A stretch of DNA of 58,015 bases from an uncultured Oscillospiraceae bacterium. Lineage in GTDB: Bacteria; Bacillota; Clostridia; Oscillospirales; Oscillospiraceae. The notes under the pieces were generated by a model. That model was not told the DNA's origin, searched no databases, and saw nothing but the letters and a program-made list of their open reading frames with translations. The DNA lies in NCBI GenBank assembly GCA_934591815.1, contig CAKTPV010000013.1:1-58015 (forward strand). Reading direction: 5' to 3'. The translations under genes were made by a program, and so were the position numbers. Positions 39,831 through 48,863 of this stretch are shown here, piece after piece (positions within the stretch are counted from its first letter, which is position 1; the number at the start of each line of letters is the position of its first letter).

Positions 39831-41186
39831 TTAGCTCTGTTCCAGTTCCTTTACGATGTTTTCAAAATGCATGGCGTGGGATGCCTTGACCAGCATGGCT
39901 GTGCCGCCGGTAAAGGCGGCGCGGACAGCGGGCAGCGCGTCCTCCACAGAGGGGAACCACTGGGCGTTGGGCGCGGCGGACACGATATCCCGCGCCTTTT
40001 CCCCGATGGCGATGACGCTGTCCAGATGCAGCTCGCCCGTCAAGGCGCCGATGGCGCGGTGGGCGGAGACGGTCAGCTCGCCCAGCTCGCCCATGTCGCC
40101 CAGCACCGCCGCCCGGCGGCGGGTCTGTGTGACCGCCAGCAGCTTCAGCGCCTCCGTCATGGCCTGCGGATTGGCGTTATAGCAGTCGTCGATGAGCAGA
40201 CGCTCCTCTGACAGATGAATAATGTGCATCCGGGAGCCGGTGGGCACATAGGCGGCCACACCGGCGGTGATCTCCTCTCCCGTCAGACCCAGCGCCTCGC
40301 CGATGGCGGCGGCCATGGCCATGGGGTAGATCATAAAGCCGCCGGGGGACGCGGTCGCCAGCCGGTAGGAGGCCTTGTCGGTGGTGACGGTGCAGGCGAT
40401 GCCCTCGATGCCCCGGTCGTCCACATCGGTGACGCGGACGCTGCACCCCTCCCCTCTGCCGCAGCGCAGGATGGTCTGCGGCAGGGTGACGGTGTTCAGC
40501 AGCGGATCGTCGCCGTTGAGGACGGCGATGCCGTTGGGCGCCAGATTCTCGAATATCTCGCACTTGGCCTGTAAAATACCCTGCCGGGTGTTGCCCAGAT
40601 TCTCGATGTGGGCGTCGCCCACGTTGGTGATGACGGCGATATCGGGCCGCACCATCTCGCCCAGATAGCGTATCTCGCCGAAGTGGTTCATGCCCGTCTC
40701 GATCACCGCCGCCTGATGCTGCGGCGCAAGACCCAGCAGCGTCAGGGGCGTGCCGATATCATTGTTGAAGTTGGCCTGTGTTTTCAGGGTGTCATACCGC
40801 TGTGACAGGACGGCCGCCACCATCTCCTTGGTGGTGGTCTTTCCCGCCGAGCCGGTGATCTGCACCACCGGCAGGGTAAAGCGGCTGCGATACCACGCCG
40901 CCAGCGCCTTCAGCGCAAGGCGGGTATCCGCCACCTGTATATAGAACTTTCCGGGCCGCATCGTCTCCGGCGCGCGGGCTGTCAGACAGCCGGAAGCGCC
41001 GGCGGACAGGGCGCTGTCGATGTAGGCGTGGCCGTCGAACCGCTCGCCCGTCAGCGGGATGAAAAGCTGTCCATCCGAGGCGGCGCGGCTATCGGTGGTG
41101 ACGCCGGTAACGACGGCGGCGCTGTCTCCGGAGAGCAGCGTACCGCCCACGGCAGCGCACAGCGCCGCCACGGTGCAGGGGCTCAT
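39831..41186 (-). CDS. murF: UDP-N-acetylmuramoyl-tripeptide--D-alanyl-D-alanine ligase
   Basis: 451 residues. Mur ligase P-loop GSAGKTTTKEMV near residue 110, 'ETGMNHFGEIRYLGEMVRPD', and 'DDCYNANPQAMTEAL' of the third domain. It adds D-Ala-D-Ala to the tripeptide precursor. It overlaps the ddl stop by 4 nt, and the two enzymes act in consecutive steps. Confidence 0.96.
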   Translation of the reverse strand: MSPCTVAALCAAVGGTLLSGDSAAVVTGVTTDSRAASDGQLFIPLTGERFDGHAYIDSALSAGASGCLTARAPETMRPGKFYIQVADTRLALKALAAWYRSRFTLPVVQITGSAGKTTTKEMVAAVLSQRYDTLKTQANFNNDIGTPLTLLGLAPQHQAAVIETGMNHFGEIRYLGEMVRPDIAVITNVGDAHIENLGNTRQGILQAKCEIFENLAPNGIAVLNGDDPLLNTVTLPQTILRCGRGEGCSVRVTDVDDRGIEGIACTVTTDKASYRLATASPGGFMIYPMAMAAAIGEALGLTGEEITAGVAAYVPTGSRMHIIHLSEERLLIDDCYNANPQAMTEALKLLAVTQTRRRAAVLGDMGELGELTVSAHRAIGALTGELHLDSVIAIGEKARDIVSAAPNAQWFPSVEDALPAVRAAFTGGTAMLVKASHAMHFENIVKELEQS

Positions 41187-42244
41187 AGCTGCGCCGCCTT
41201 TCGCAGCGCCAGCGAATCCAGCACGAGCTTTTCACACAGGTCGGCATAGCTCAAGCCCACCTGCGCCGCCTCCTGCGGCACAAGGCTGGTGGGGGTCATG
41301 CCCGGCAGGGTGTTGACCTCCAGACACCATGCGTTTCCATCCGCGTCCAGAATAAAGTCGGAGCGGGAGTAGACGGACAGCCCCAGCCCCCGGTGGAGCG
41401 TCAGCGCCATCTCACCGATCTGACGCCATTCCTCCTCGGTGATGGGCGCGGGGCAGAGCTCCTCCGCGCCGTCCTTCTGGTATTTGGAGACGTAGTCGAA
41501 ATACGCACCTCTGGGGATGATCTCCACGGCGGGGAGATAGGTGTCCCCCAGCACGGCGATCTGGATCTCCCGGCCCTTGATCTTCTTCTCCACCACCACA
41601 TGGCCGCCGTAACGCAGCAGACCGCGCAGCGCCTTTTCCAGTTCTTCCTTGGTGTCGGGCAGCTCCACACCGATGGAGCTGCCGCCGTTGACGATCTTCA
41701 CGGCGCAGGGTACCGCCAGCTCCTCCACCAGACGGGAGATATCGGCCTCTGTATAGTACACGTCATGCCACGGGGCGGTACGGACGCCCAGCGAATCCAT
41801 AAAGCGCTTGGTAACGGCCTTGTCCATGGCCATACCGCTGCCCAGATAGCCGGAGCCGGTGTAGGGTACGCCCAGCAGGTCCAGCGTGGCCTGAATGCGG
41901 CCATCCTCGCCGCAGCTGCCGTGGAGCGCCAGAAATACAACGTCGGCCATCTGGCAGACGGTCAGCACGTCCTTGCCCAGCATACTGGGGCTTTGGTCCC
42001 TCCGGCTGCGGCGCACCGCCTCCAGATCCGGCTCCACGCTCTCCACATGGTTGTCGGGGCAAAGGCCGTCCGGCGCGTCGAAAATATCCTCCAGCCGTCC
42101 CTCGTAGCTCTCAAGCCCCAGAAACATATCCACCAAAATGGCCTGATGGCCCTTCTCCCGCAGGGCGCGGCACACGCCGGTGCCGCTGGTCAGCGCCACC
42201 TGACGCTCTGTGGAAAGGCCGCCTGCCAAAACAACGATCTTCAT
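41183..42244 (-). CDS. ddl: D-alanine--D-alanine ligase
   Basis: 353 residues. N-terminal 'VVLAGGLSTERQVALTSG', 'FLALHGSCGEDGRIQATLDLLGVPYTGSG'-type pattern (read in two parts), 'GGSSIGVELPDTKEEL', and ATP-grasp ligands in 'DFILDADGNAWCLEVNTLPGMTPTSL'. First gene of the eight-gene run; own promoter upstream. VanX/VanA-type lactate specificity is not suggested by context. Confidence 0.96.
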   Translation of the reverse strand: MKIVVLAGGLSTERQVALTSGTGVCRALREKGHQAILVDMFLGLESYEGRLEDIFDAPDGLCPDNHVESVEPDLEAVRRSRRDQSPSMLGKDVLTVCQMADVVFLALHGSCGEDGRIQATLDLLGVPYTGSGYLGSGMAMDKAVTKRFMDSLGVRTAPWHDVYYTEADISRLVEELAVPCAVKIVNGGSSIGVELPDTKEELEKALRGLLRYGGHVVVEKKIKGREIQIAVLGDTYLPAVEIIPRGAYFDYVSKYQKDGAEELCPAPITEEEWRQIGEMALTLHRGLGLSVYSRSDFILDADGNAWCLEVNTLPGMTPTSLVPQEAAQVGLSYADLCEKLVLDSLALRKAAQL

Positions 42245-42311
42245 CGTGATCCCTCGCTTTCGGGGCGCCGTGCGCCGTCTAATGGCCCACGCCCCCAGTT
42301 TTAGATGTAAT

Positions 42312-42340
42312 ATTATAGCACGGCGGCGCGATGATTACAA
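42312..42340 (-). promoter_or_regulatory. Promoter of the ddl-murF operon
   Basis: Minus strand TTGTAA (42335-42340), 17-bp spacer ending TGC, TATAAT (42312-42317): near-consensus with an extended -10. It would drive a ~9.5-kb run. Confidence 0.8.
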
Positions 42341-42365
42341 CTGTTTCGCCGTGAACAAACGGAGA

Positions 42366-42397
42366 ATAAAGGGGGCGCGCCCCGCAGGACGCGCCCC
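42366..42397 (-). terminator. rodA terminator
   Basis: GGGGCGCG ... CGCGCCCC stem followed by CCTTTATT on the minus strand. Confidence 0.75.
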
Positions 42398-42417
42398 TCT
42401 GTTCCCTGTTATGCTAT

Positions 42418-43569
42418 CTATCGCAGCCAGTCCGGTTTTGACCGTCCCTGCACGCCGGACACCATGCCCATGGACACGAACAGCATCACCAGCGACGAGC
42501 CGCCGTAGCTGATGAAGGGCAGCGTCAGGCCGATGACGGGCATGACGAACAGGCACATCCCCACATTGACGATGACCTGAAAGATGACCACGCTGGCCAC
42601 ACCGATGCAGACAAGCCCCTCCAGACTGGTCTTAGCGTGGCGCGCCACCCAGACGCAGCGGACGACGATGGCCGTCAGCAGCGCCAGCGTCAGGATGCAG
42701 CCCAGCAGCCCCAGCTCCTCGCCAATGACGGTGAAGATAAAGTCGGTGTGCCGGTTGGGCAGAGCGGAGCTGTACTCGCTCTGGGTCTGGGTACCTTGGA
42801 ACAGCCCCTGCCCCGTGAGCTTGCCGCTGCCCAGCGCCATAAGACTGCGGGTCTGCTGCCAGCCGGTATCCTGTGGGTCGAGGCTGTGGTCGAACAGCAC
42901 CTGAAACCGGAGCTTCATGTAGGACGGGATCTTGTTCAGATCCCACAGCGCCCAGAAGGCCAGTCCGCCGGCCATTCCGCCCAACAGGAACCACCGCAGG
43001 GCCACGCCCCCCACAAAGCACATACAGGCGAAGATGAACAGGAACACCAGCGCGCTGCCCATGTCGGAGGACACCTTGTAGTACAGGACAAAGATGACGC
43101 CCAGATGCGCCGCCAGAAACAGGATGGAGGGGATGCTGCTCAGGTCGCGGTTCTCCTTGAGCCAGACCAGCTGCTTGGCCAGCACCAGCGTCAACGTCAG
43201 CTTCACGATCTCGGCGGGCTGCACCTTCACCGGAAGGAACGGGAAATCCAGCCACGCCCGGTTGCCGGTGTTGTCCGCGATGCCCAGCGGTGTGACCAGC
43301 AGAAGGATACATACCACGCCGACGAGGAAGATCCATTTCCAGTATTTGCACAGGTCGTTCAGGTCGATCTGGGAGATCACCAGATACAGCACCACGCCCA
43401 TCAGCAGCGCCACAGACTGGACCGCCACCAGGCGCCATGTGTGCATATAGCGGGTGGCGCTGGCCACCATGAGAACGCCGAACAGGGACGCCGCGGCGCA
43501 CAGCGCCAGCAGCACCAGATCCGTCTGGCGCAGGATATCCGCAAAAAGCTCCCGCGAACGGCGCAGCAT
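42418..43569 (-). CDS. rodA: RodA/FtsW/SpoVE family glycosyltransferase, RodA-like
   Basis: 383 residues, about ten membrane helices. SEDS signatures: 'GNRAWLDFPFLPVKVQPAEIVKL', 'SDMGSALVFLFIF', 'ALPNRHTDFIFTVIGEELGLLG' and 'GLTLPFISYGGSSLV'. SEDS proteins polymerise lipid II with a class B PBP. Assignment to RodA rather than FtsW or SpoVE is by overall resemblance; no mreBCD genes are adjacent. GAGAGGAGGGACGCCC before the ATG. Confidence 0.88.
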   Translation of the reverse strand: MLRRSRELFADILRQTDLVLLALCAAASLFGVLMVASATRYMHTWRLVAVQSVALLMGVVLYLVISQIDLNDLCKYWKWIFLVGVVCILLLVTPLGIADNTGNRAWLDFPFLPVKVQPAEIVKLTLTLVLAKQLVWLKENRDLSSIPSILFLAAHLGVIFVLYYKVSSDMGSALVFLFIFACMCFVGGVALRWFLLGGMAGGLAFWALWDLNKIPSYMKLRFQVLFDHSLDPQDTGWQQTRSLMALGSGKLTGQGLFQGTQTQSEYSSALPNRHTDFIFTVIGEELGLLGCILTLALLTAIVVRCVWVARHAKTSLEGLVCIGVASVVIFQVIVNVGMCLFVMPVIGLTLPFISYGGSSLVMLFVSMGMVSGVQGRSKPDWLR

Positions 43570-43611
43570 GGGCGTCCCTCCTCTCCGGTAAAATAGTCAT
43601 AAAGCGGTATT

Positions 43612-43640
43612 AGTGTACCACAAGAAGTTTTATCTGTAAA
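43612..43640 (-). promoter_or_regulatory. rodA promoter
   Basis: Minus strand TTTACA (43635-43640), 17-bp spacer, TACACT (43612-43617). Confidence 0.6.
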
Positions 43641-43716
43641 CCGGCGTTTCGCTCTTTTCTTTTCCGGCAGGGTGTGTTACAATGAGACGATTTGAGCAAA
43701 AAGCGGAGGTGACGGC

Positions 43717-44142
43717 ATGGAGTATCTGTCCCACAGCCCGGAGGACACGGAGCGCATCGGTGAGGAGCTGGGGCGCACGCTGCACCCCGGCTGTGTGGTG
43801 GCCTTCCGCGGTGGACTGGGCATGGGCAAGACCGCCTTCACACGGGGTCTCGCCCGCGGGCTGGGCTGCCGGGGGCGCGTGACCAGTCCCACCTTTACCA
43901 TCGTCAACGAGTACAGCGGGACCATTCCCCTGTTTCATTTTGATATGTACCGGCTGGGCGGCGAGGATGAGCTGTTCGACATCGGCTGGGACGATTATCT
44001 GGCCCGGAACGGCGTCTGCGCCGTGGAGTGGTCGGAACAGGCGGCCGGCGCGCTGCCGGAGGACGCCATCCTCGTGGACATCGCACGGGGCGAAGGCGAA
44101 AACGACCGCATCATCACCATCACGGGAGGCGAGATACATTGA
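43717..44142 (+). CDS. tsaE: tRNA threonylcarbamoyladenosine biosynthesis ATPase TsaE
   Basis: 141 residues. P-loop 'GGLGMGKTAFTRGLA', 'SPTFTIVNEYSG', 'LFHFDMYRLG', 'VEWSEQ'. It works with TsaB and TsaD to place t6A at position 37 of ANN-reading tRNAs; TsaC of the same pathway is in the fusion gene at 34059-35687. GGAGGTGACGGC before the ATG. Overlaps tsaB by 4 nt. Confidence 0.96.
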   Translation: MEYLSHSPEDTERIGEELGRTLHPGCVVAFRGGLGMGKTAFTRGLARGLGCRGRVTSPTFTIVNEYSGTIPLFHFDMYRLGGEDELFDIGWDDYLARNGVCAVEWSEQAAGALPEDAILVDIARGEGENDRIITITGGEIH

Positions 44143-44852
44143 AGATACTGGCGCTGGAGACATCGGCGAAAAGCGTGTCCGCCGCCGTCACGGAAAACGG
44201 CACGGTGCTGGCCTCCGCCTATCAGAACCGGGGGCTGACCCACAGCGTGACGCTGATGCCCCTCGTAGACGGTATGCTCCACGCGGCGGGACTGACGCTG
44301 GATGCTATCGGGCTGATCGCCGTGGCCAACGGCCCCGGCAGCTTTACGGGTCTGCGGATCGGCGTGTCGGCCGCCAAGGGTCTGGCGTGGGCGAAGGAAC
44401 TGCCCTGCTGCGGCGTATCCACGCTGGCGGCCATGGCGCGGACATCCGCCGATCACCACGGGCTGGTCATCGGCGCCATGGACGCGCGGCGGCAGCAGAT
44501 CTACCACGCCCTGTTCCGGGCGGAGGGCGGCCGCGCGACACGGCTGACCGGGGACTGCGCCATCTCGCTGGAGGAGCTGGCGGCGCAGCTGCGGGACGAC
44601 CCGGCGGATAAGCTGGTGGTAGGCGACGGCGCGGCACTTTGCGCCGGATACCTCAATGACGCGGGCATCCCCTGCCGCATGGCGGACGAGTCCCACCGGA
44701 TGCAGTCCGCCGTGGGCGTAGCGCTGTGCGCCGGGGAAATGGCGGCGCGGGGCGAAACGGTGACGGCGCAGACGCTGGAGCCGGTGTACCTGCGGCTCAG
44801 CCAGGCGGAGCGGGAGCGTCTGGCCCGCGGCCTGAAGATCACGCTGGACTGA
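44139..44852 (+). CDS. tsaB: tRNA threonylcarbamoyladenosine biosynthesis protein TsaB
   Basis: 237 residues from a TTG at 44139 (GGGAGGCGAGATACA upstream) that overlaps the tsaE stop. N-terminal '[15 protein letters not shown]', '[24 protein letters not shown]' are standard TsaB. It is the pseudo-enzyme partner of TsaD. The usual rimI and tsaD genes do not follow; upp does instead. Confidence 0.95.
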   Translation: MKILALETSAKSVSAAVTENGTVLASAYQNRGLTHSVTLMPLVDGMLHAAGLTLDAIGLIAVANGPGSFTGLRIGVSAAKGLAWAKELPCCGVSTLAAMARTSADHHGLVIGAMDARRQQIYHALFRAEGGRATRLTGDCAISLEELAAQLRDDPADKLVVGDGAALCAGYLNDAGIPCRMADESHRMQSAVGVALCAGEMAARGETVTAQTLEPVYLRLSQAERERLARGLKITLD

Positions 44853-44913
44853 GCGTGTACCCCCGCATTCTATCGTATTCCATGCAAAATTTTACATACA
44901 CGGAGGAGACAAA

Positions 44914-45549
44914 ATGTACAGCGAGAAAGTTCATATCATGAACCACCCTCTGGTGGCCCACAAGCTGACCATCATGCGCGACAAGCACACCAGCGTTAAA
45001 GATTTCCGCGAGCTGGTATCTGAGATCGGAATGCTCATCACCTATGAGGCTACCCGTGACCTGCCCCTGACCACCAAGCACATCGAGACCCCTATCTGCG
45101 AGATGGACGCGCCCACGCTGGCGGGCCGCAAGTTTGTGGTGGTCCCCATCCTCCGTGCCGGTCTGGGTCTGGTGGACGGCGTGCTGCGTATGGTCCCCTC
45201 CGCCCGCGTCGGTCATATCGGTATGTACCGCGACGAGGAGACGCTGGAGCCCCATCCCTATTTTTGCAAGATGCCCAAGGATGTGGCCGACCGTGACGTG
45301 CTCATCGTCGACCCCATGCTGGCCACCGGCGGCTCCGCTGCCGAGGCCATCGGCGAGATGAAGAAGTTCGGCTGCAAGCATATCAAGCTGATGGTGCTTG
45401 TGGCGGCTCCCGAGGGCATCGAGCATATCCAGAAGCTCTATCCCGACGTGGACATCTACGCCGGCGCCGTGGACAAGTGCCTCAATGAGAACGGCTACAT
45501 CGTCCCCGGTCTGGGCGATGCCGGCGACCGCATTTTCGGCACCAAATAA
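44914..45549 (+). CDS. upp: Uracil phosphoribosyltransferase
   Basis: 211 residues. PRPP-binding motif '[15 protein letters not shown]', '[27 protein letters not shown]'-type region (read in parts) and C-terminal '[14 protein letters not shown]'. Salvages uracil to UMP. GGAGGAGACAAA before the ATG. Its own terminator follows, before the uridine-kinase-like gene. Confidence 0.97.
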   Translation: MYSEKVHIMNHPLVAHKLTIMRDKHTSVKDFRELVSEIGMLITYEATRDLPLTTKHIETPICEMDAPTLAGRKFVVVPILRAGLGLVDGVLRMVPSARVGHIGMYRDEETLEPHPYFCKMPKDVADRDVLIVDPMLATGGSAAEAIGEMKKFGCKHIKLMVLVAAPEGIEHIQKLYPDVDIYAGAVDKCLNENGYIVPGLGDAGDRIFGTK

Positions 45550-45564
45550 CACCTGTACGGCAAG

Positions 45565-45589
45565 ACGCCCCCGCTGCGGGGGCGTTTTT
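45565..45589 (+). terminator. upp terminator
   Basis: ACGCCCCCGC-T-GCGGGGGCGT followed by TTTT. Confidence 0.9.
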
Positions 45590-45645
45590 GTCTGTATGGC
45601 GCCGCAGGTATCCCGGTCACTGGTAAATTCCGGCATTTTGACTGT

Positions 45646-45674
45646 TTGACGGTGGCTGCACAATGTGGTATACT
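45646..45674 (+). promoter_or_regulatory. Promoter of the uridine-kinase-like gene
   Basis: TTGACG (45646-45651), 17-bp spacer, TATACT (45669-45674): close to the sigma-A consensus. Confidence 0.75.
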
Positions 45675-45713
45675 ATTCACGATTTTTGATTTCATCCGTA
45701 AAGGAGCTGTATC

Positions 45714-46634
45714 ATGCGCGTTATCGATCTGGAAAACATCAAGGACTCCATGAATAACGAGACTCAATTTGTTCTGCGCTGTGAGGAGGTCTTCCACGAC
45801 AAGATCTCCGCTGCCGCAGCCGCGATCCTCTCCAGCAACCGGCCCATTGTGGCGCTGACCGGCCCCTCCGGCAGCGGCAAGACCACCTCCGCCATGCGGC
45901 TGAAGGACTATCTGGAAAATCTGGGCGTGAAGGTGTGTCTGCTGAGCATGGACAACTTCTTCCTGCCGCTGGAGCAGCGTCCGCCGGAGGCCACGGACTG
46001 GGAATCCCCTTACTGCGTGAACGTGGATCTGCTGGTGTCCTGCATCAGCCGCCTGCTGGACGGTAAGGAGGTCGACATCCCCTGGTACGACTTTAAGGCC
46101 GGATGCACCGGCGGCTACAAGAAAATGCAGGGCGAAAAGGGCTGCATCGTCATTGCCGAGGGCATCCATATGCTCAACCCCCTGATCTTCGACAAGCTCC
46201 GCGGCGCCGCCACCGGCGTCTATGTCGCCCCCCGCACCCGCATCCTCACCAACAACGACCGGGTGGTGCGCCCCGAGCAGCTGCGCGTGGCGCGGCGGCT
46301 CATCCGGGACTACAACACCCGCGGCCACTCCCTGCGGGAGACGGTGGAGCGCGCCGAGAGCGTGAACCGCGGCGAGGTCAACTATATCAAGCCCTATAAG
46401 GGCAATGCCGCTATCCACATCGACTCCTTCCACGACTATGAGCCGTGCATCCTGACCAAATGTCTGGGCGAGATCCCCAACATCCGGGAGGAGCTGACGA
46501 CGGAGTATCTGCAGGCGCACGATCTCACCGATCTGATCGACGTGGTGAACACTGTGCCGCCGCTGCACACTCCCTTCGTGCCCCGCAATTCCATCGTCCG
46601 CGAATTCGTGGGCGGCAGCTGCTATGAATATTGA
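45714..46634 (+). CDS. Uridine kinase / phosphoribulokinase-like nucleoside kinase
   Basis: 306 residues. P-loop GPSGSGKTTSA near residue 52, 'LLSMDNFFLPL' (lid/base-binding region), 'IPWYDFKAGCTGG' and 'CIVIAEGIHMLNPLIF' (Walker B). This is the uridine-kinase family found in clostridia, sometimes with a TGS domain upstream, which is absent here. Next to upp it suggests pyrimidine salvage. Followed by a cytidylate-kinase-like gene after 37 bp. Confidence 0.85.
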   Translation: MRVIDLENIKDSMNNETQFVLRCEEVFHDKISAAAAAILSSNRPIVALTGPSGSGKTTSAMRLKDYLENLGVKVCLLSMDNFFLPLEQRPPEATDWESPYCVNVDLLVSCISRLLDGKEVDIPWYDFKAGCTGGYKKMQGEKGCIVIAEGIHMLNPLIFDKLRGAATGVYVAPRTRILTNNDRVVRPEQLRVARRLIRDYNTRGHSLRETVERAESVNRGEVNYIKPYKGNAAIHIDSFHDYEPCILTKCLGEIPNIREELTTEYLQAHDLTDLIDVVNTVPPLHTPFVPRNSIVREFVGGSCYEY

Positions 46635-46671
46635 TTTTTCCGTCTAACATACCATAAAGGAGGTCGTATCT

Positions 46672-47295
46672 ATGAACCGTATCATCACCATCAGCCGTGA
46701 ATTTGGCTCCGGCGGCCGTGAGCTGGGCAAGCGTCTGGCCGAGGCGCTGCACATTCCCTGCTATGACCATGAGATCATCGAGATGATCGCCAAGGAAAAT
46801 GGCTTTAATGAGGATTATGTGGCACATATGTCCGAAAAGAGCATCGAGGCCGCCTACCCCCTGACCATCGGTCACCGGTTCGGCGTACCTCCCTTCCAGA
46901 TCATGGACCAGCCCATCCGCGTGGCGGTGGCCCAGCGCCAGATCCTGGAGAACTTCGCCAAGAGCGGAGACTGCGTCATCGTGGGACGGGGCGCGGATGT
47001 GATCCTGAAGGCCTATAAGCCGCTGAATATCTTCGTGTACGCCGACAAGGAGTCCAAGATCGAGCGGTGCCAGCGCCGTGCGCCTGCCGGCGAGAACATG
47101 ACCGCCTCCGAGATCGAGAAGCGCATGAAGCAGATCGACCGCAACCGCTCCCAGCACCACCAGATGTACAGCGACAGCAAGTGGGGCGCCAAGGAGTCCT
47201 ACGACCTGTGCATCAACACCTCCCGCCGCTATGTCAAGGATCTTGTTCCCGCCGTCGCCAAGTTCTGCGAGGACTGGTTCAACTCCCCCGAATAA
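46672..47295 (+). CDS. Cytidylate kinase-like family protein
   Basis: 207 residues. 'TISREFGSGGRELGKRLAEAL' (split here as P-loop GSGGRELG) and 'PCYDHEIIEMIAKENGF', 'CVIVGRGADVILK', with a late 'RYVKDLVPAVAKF'. This family (cytidylate_kin2-like) is common in clostridia, separate from the true Cmk; its substrate is not established. AAAGGAGGTCGTATCT before the ATG, probably in one unit with the preceding kinase. Confidence 0.87.
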   Translation: MNRIITISREFGSGGRELGKRLAEALHIPCYDHEIIEMIAKENGFNEDYVAHMSEKSIEAAYPLTIGHRFGVPPFQIMDQPIRVAVAQRQILENFAKSGDCVIVGRGADVILKAYKPLNIFVYADKESKIERCQRRAPAGENMTASEIEKRMKQIDRNRSQHHQMYSDSKWGAKESYDLCINTSRRYVKDLVPAVAKFCEDWFNSPE

Positions 47296-47304
47296 GTATA
47301 CGCG

Positions 47305-47340
47305 AAAGCGCCCGGAGCCGACGGCTCCGGGCGCTTTTTT
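47305..47340 (+). terminator. Terminator of the nucleoside-kinase pair
   Basis: AAAGCGCCCGGAGCC-GAC-GGCTCCGGGCGCTTTTTT. Confidence 0.92.
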
Positions 47341-47386
47341 CATAGTATCGCGCTGTGCGGGAACACTACCGCAAAGGAGTGATGGT

Positions 47387-47605
47387 ATGATCCCCTGTAC
47401 CGACAGCTGCCAGTGGCAGCGGGACGGTCTGTGTACGCTGGATACCTGCGGCGCGGCGGGGCAGCCCAGCGCCGGACACCCCTGCGTCCACTATGTGCCT
47501 ATTTCCCCTGCGCCAGCAGACGCAGCGCCTCCGAGATGTTCCGCACCGGCAGCAGCTCCAGCGTGGAGCGGGCACGGAGATCCACCGCATGATGCGCCGG
47601 AATGA
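47387..47605 (+). CDS. Small Cys-rich protein (clostridial short-ORF family), 3' end overlaps radA
   Basis: 72 codons, AAAGGAGTGATGGT before the ATG. The first ~36 residues, MIPCTDSCQWQRDGLCTLDT and then a 'PCVHYV' ending, have the CxxxC...C...C spacing of a small clostridial protein family that databases often misname hydroxymyristoyl-ACP dehydratase. That family normally ends near the last Cys. Here the frame runs on for ~30 low-complexity residues antisense to the radA 3' end, an overlap of 107 bp. It may bind a metal; function unknown. Confidence 0.55.
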   Translation: MIPCTDSCQWQRDGLCTLDTCGAAGQPSAGHPCVHYVPISPAPADAAPPRCSAPAAAPAWSGHGDPPHDAPE

Positions 47606-48863
47606 TGCACTGTGTAAAGCCGAGACGCTTTACCTCTGAGAGGCGCTGTTCCATGTGGCTGACGCTGCGTATCTCCCCGGAAAGTCCCACTTCGCCCACG
47701 GCGGCCATGCCGTTTGGCACGGGCTTGTCCAGATAGCTGGAGGCGATGGCCACCACAGCCGCCAGATCGGCGGCAGGCTCGTCCAGTGTCAGACCGCCGA
47801 TGATATTCAGGTAGGCGTCGCACTGGCTGACCTTCAGCCCGCCCCGCTTCTCCAGCACCGCCAGCAGCATGGCGGCGCGGTTGTAGTCAAAGCCGTTGCT
47901 GCTGCGGAGGGGTCTGGCTCCGGCGCAGGGTGCGATCAGCGCCTGTATTTCCGCCAGCACGGGGCGCGCGCCCTCCATCACGCAGGTAACGCAGGTACCG
48001 GAGGCGTCCTGCGGACGGCCGGACAGCAGCATCTCCGAGGGGTTCTCCACCTCTCTGAGACCGCTGTCCAGCATCTCAAAGACGCCGATCTCATTGGTGG
48101 CGCCAAAGCGGTTCTTAGCGGCGCGCAGGATGCGGTACGTCATGCGGCTGTCTCCCTCGAAGTACAGCACGCAGTCCACCATATGCTCCAGCACCTTGGG
48201 GCCGGCGATGCTGCCCTCCTTGTTGACGTGGCCGATGACGAACACCGTGACCCCCTGCCCCTTGGCCAGCTGCATCAGCGCCATGGTGCAGTCCTTCACC
48301 TGCCCCACACCGCCGGCGGGCGCGTCCAGTTCCTCGTTGTACAGGGTCTGGATGGAGTCCACGATCAGCACGTCCGGTGTCTCCCGGCGGACACATTCCA
48401 GCACGTCCCCCAGCCGCGTCTCCGACAGGACGAACAGGTTCTCGCTGTCCACGGACAGGCGCTTGGCCCGCAGCTTCAGCTGCCGGGCGGACTCCTCGCC
48501 GGAGACGTACAGCACCTTGCAGGTGCTGCCCAACTGCTGGCAGATCTGGAGCATCAGCGTGGACTTGCCGATGCCGGGCGCGCCGCCCACCAGCACCAGC
48601 GAGCCCTTCACGGCGCCGCCGCCCAGCACGCGGTCCAGCTCCCCCATGCCGGTGGGAAAACGTATCTCCTCATCCTCCTGCAATGCTGTAATGGCAGACG
48701 CCTTTACAGCATCGTTCATGCGCGGCGTTTTTCCGCCCTTGGCAGGGCGCTCCGCCGGCTGCTCCACCATGGAGTTCCACGCGCCGCAGACGGCGCAGCG
48801 TCCCGACCACTTGGGGCTTTCGCTGCCGCACTCCGTACAGAAAAAAACAGTTTTCGCTTTCAT
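47499..48863 (-). CDS. radA: DNA repair protein RadA
   Basis: 454 residues from MKAKTVFFCTECG. N-terminal zinc finger CTECG...CAVCG, Walker A 'GGAPGIGKSTLM', the RadA-specific 'KNRFGATNEIGVFEM', and a C-terminal Lon-like domain. RadA is a RecA-like branch-migration helicase. Its start overlaps the cwlD stop by 4 nt. No terminator was found between radA and the convergent small ORF. Confidence 0.96.
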   Translation of the reverse strand: MKAKTVFFCTECGSESPKWSGRCAVCGAWNSMVEQPAERPAKGGKTPRMNDAVKASAITALQEDEEIRFPTGMGELDRVLGGGAVKGSLVLVGGAPGIGKSTLMLQICQQLGSTCKVLYVSGEESARQLKLRAKRLSVDSENLFVLSETRLGDVLECVRRETPDVLIVDSIQTLYNEELDAPAGGVGQVKDCTMALMQLAKGQGVTVFVIGHVNKEGSIAGPKVLEHMVDCVLYFEGDSRMTYRILRAAKNRFGATNEIGVFEMLDSGLREVENPSEMLLSGRPQDASGTCVTCVMEGARPVLAEIQALIAPCAGARPLRSSNGFDYNRAAMLLAVLEKRGGLKVSQCDAYLNIIGGLTLDEPAADLAAVVAIASSYLDKPVPNGMAAVGEVGLSGEIRSVSHMEQRLSEVKRLGFTQCIIPAHHAVDLRARSTLELLPVRNISEALRLLAQGK

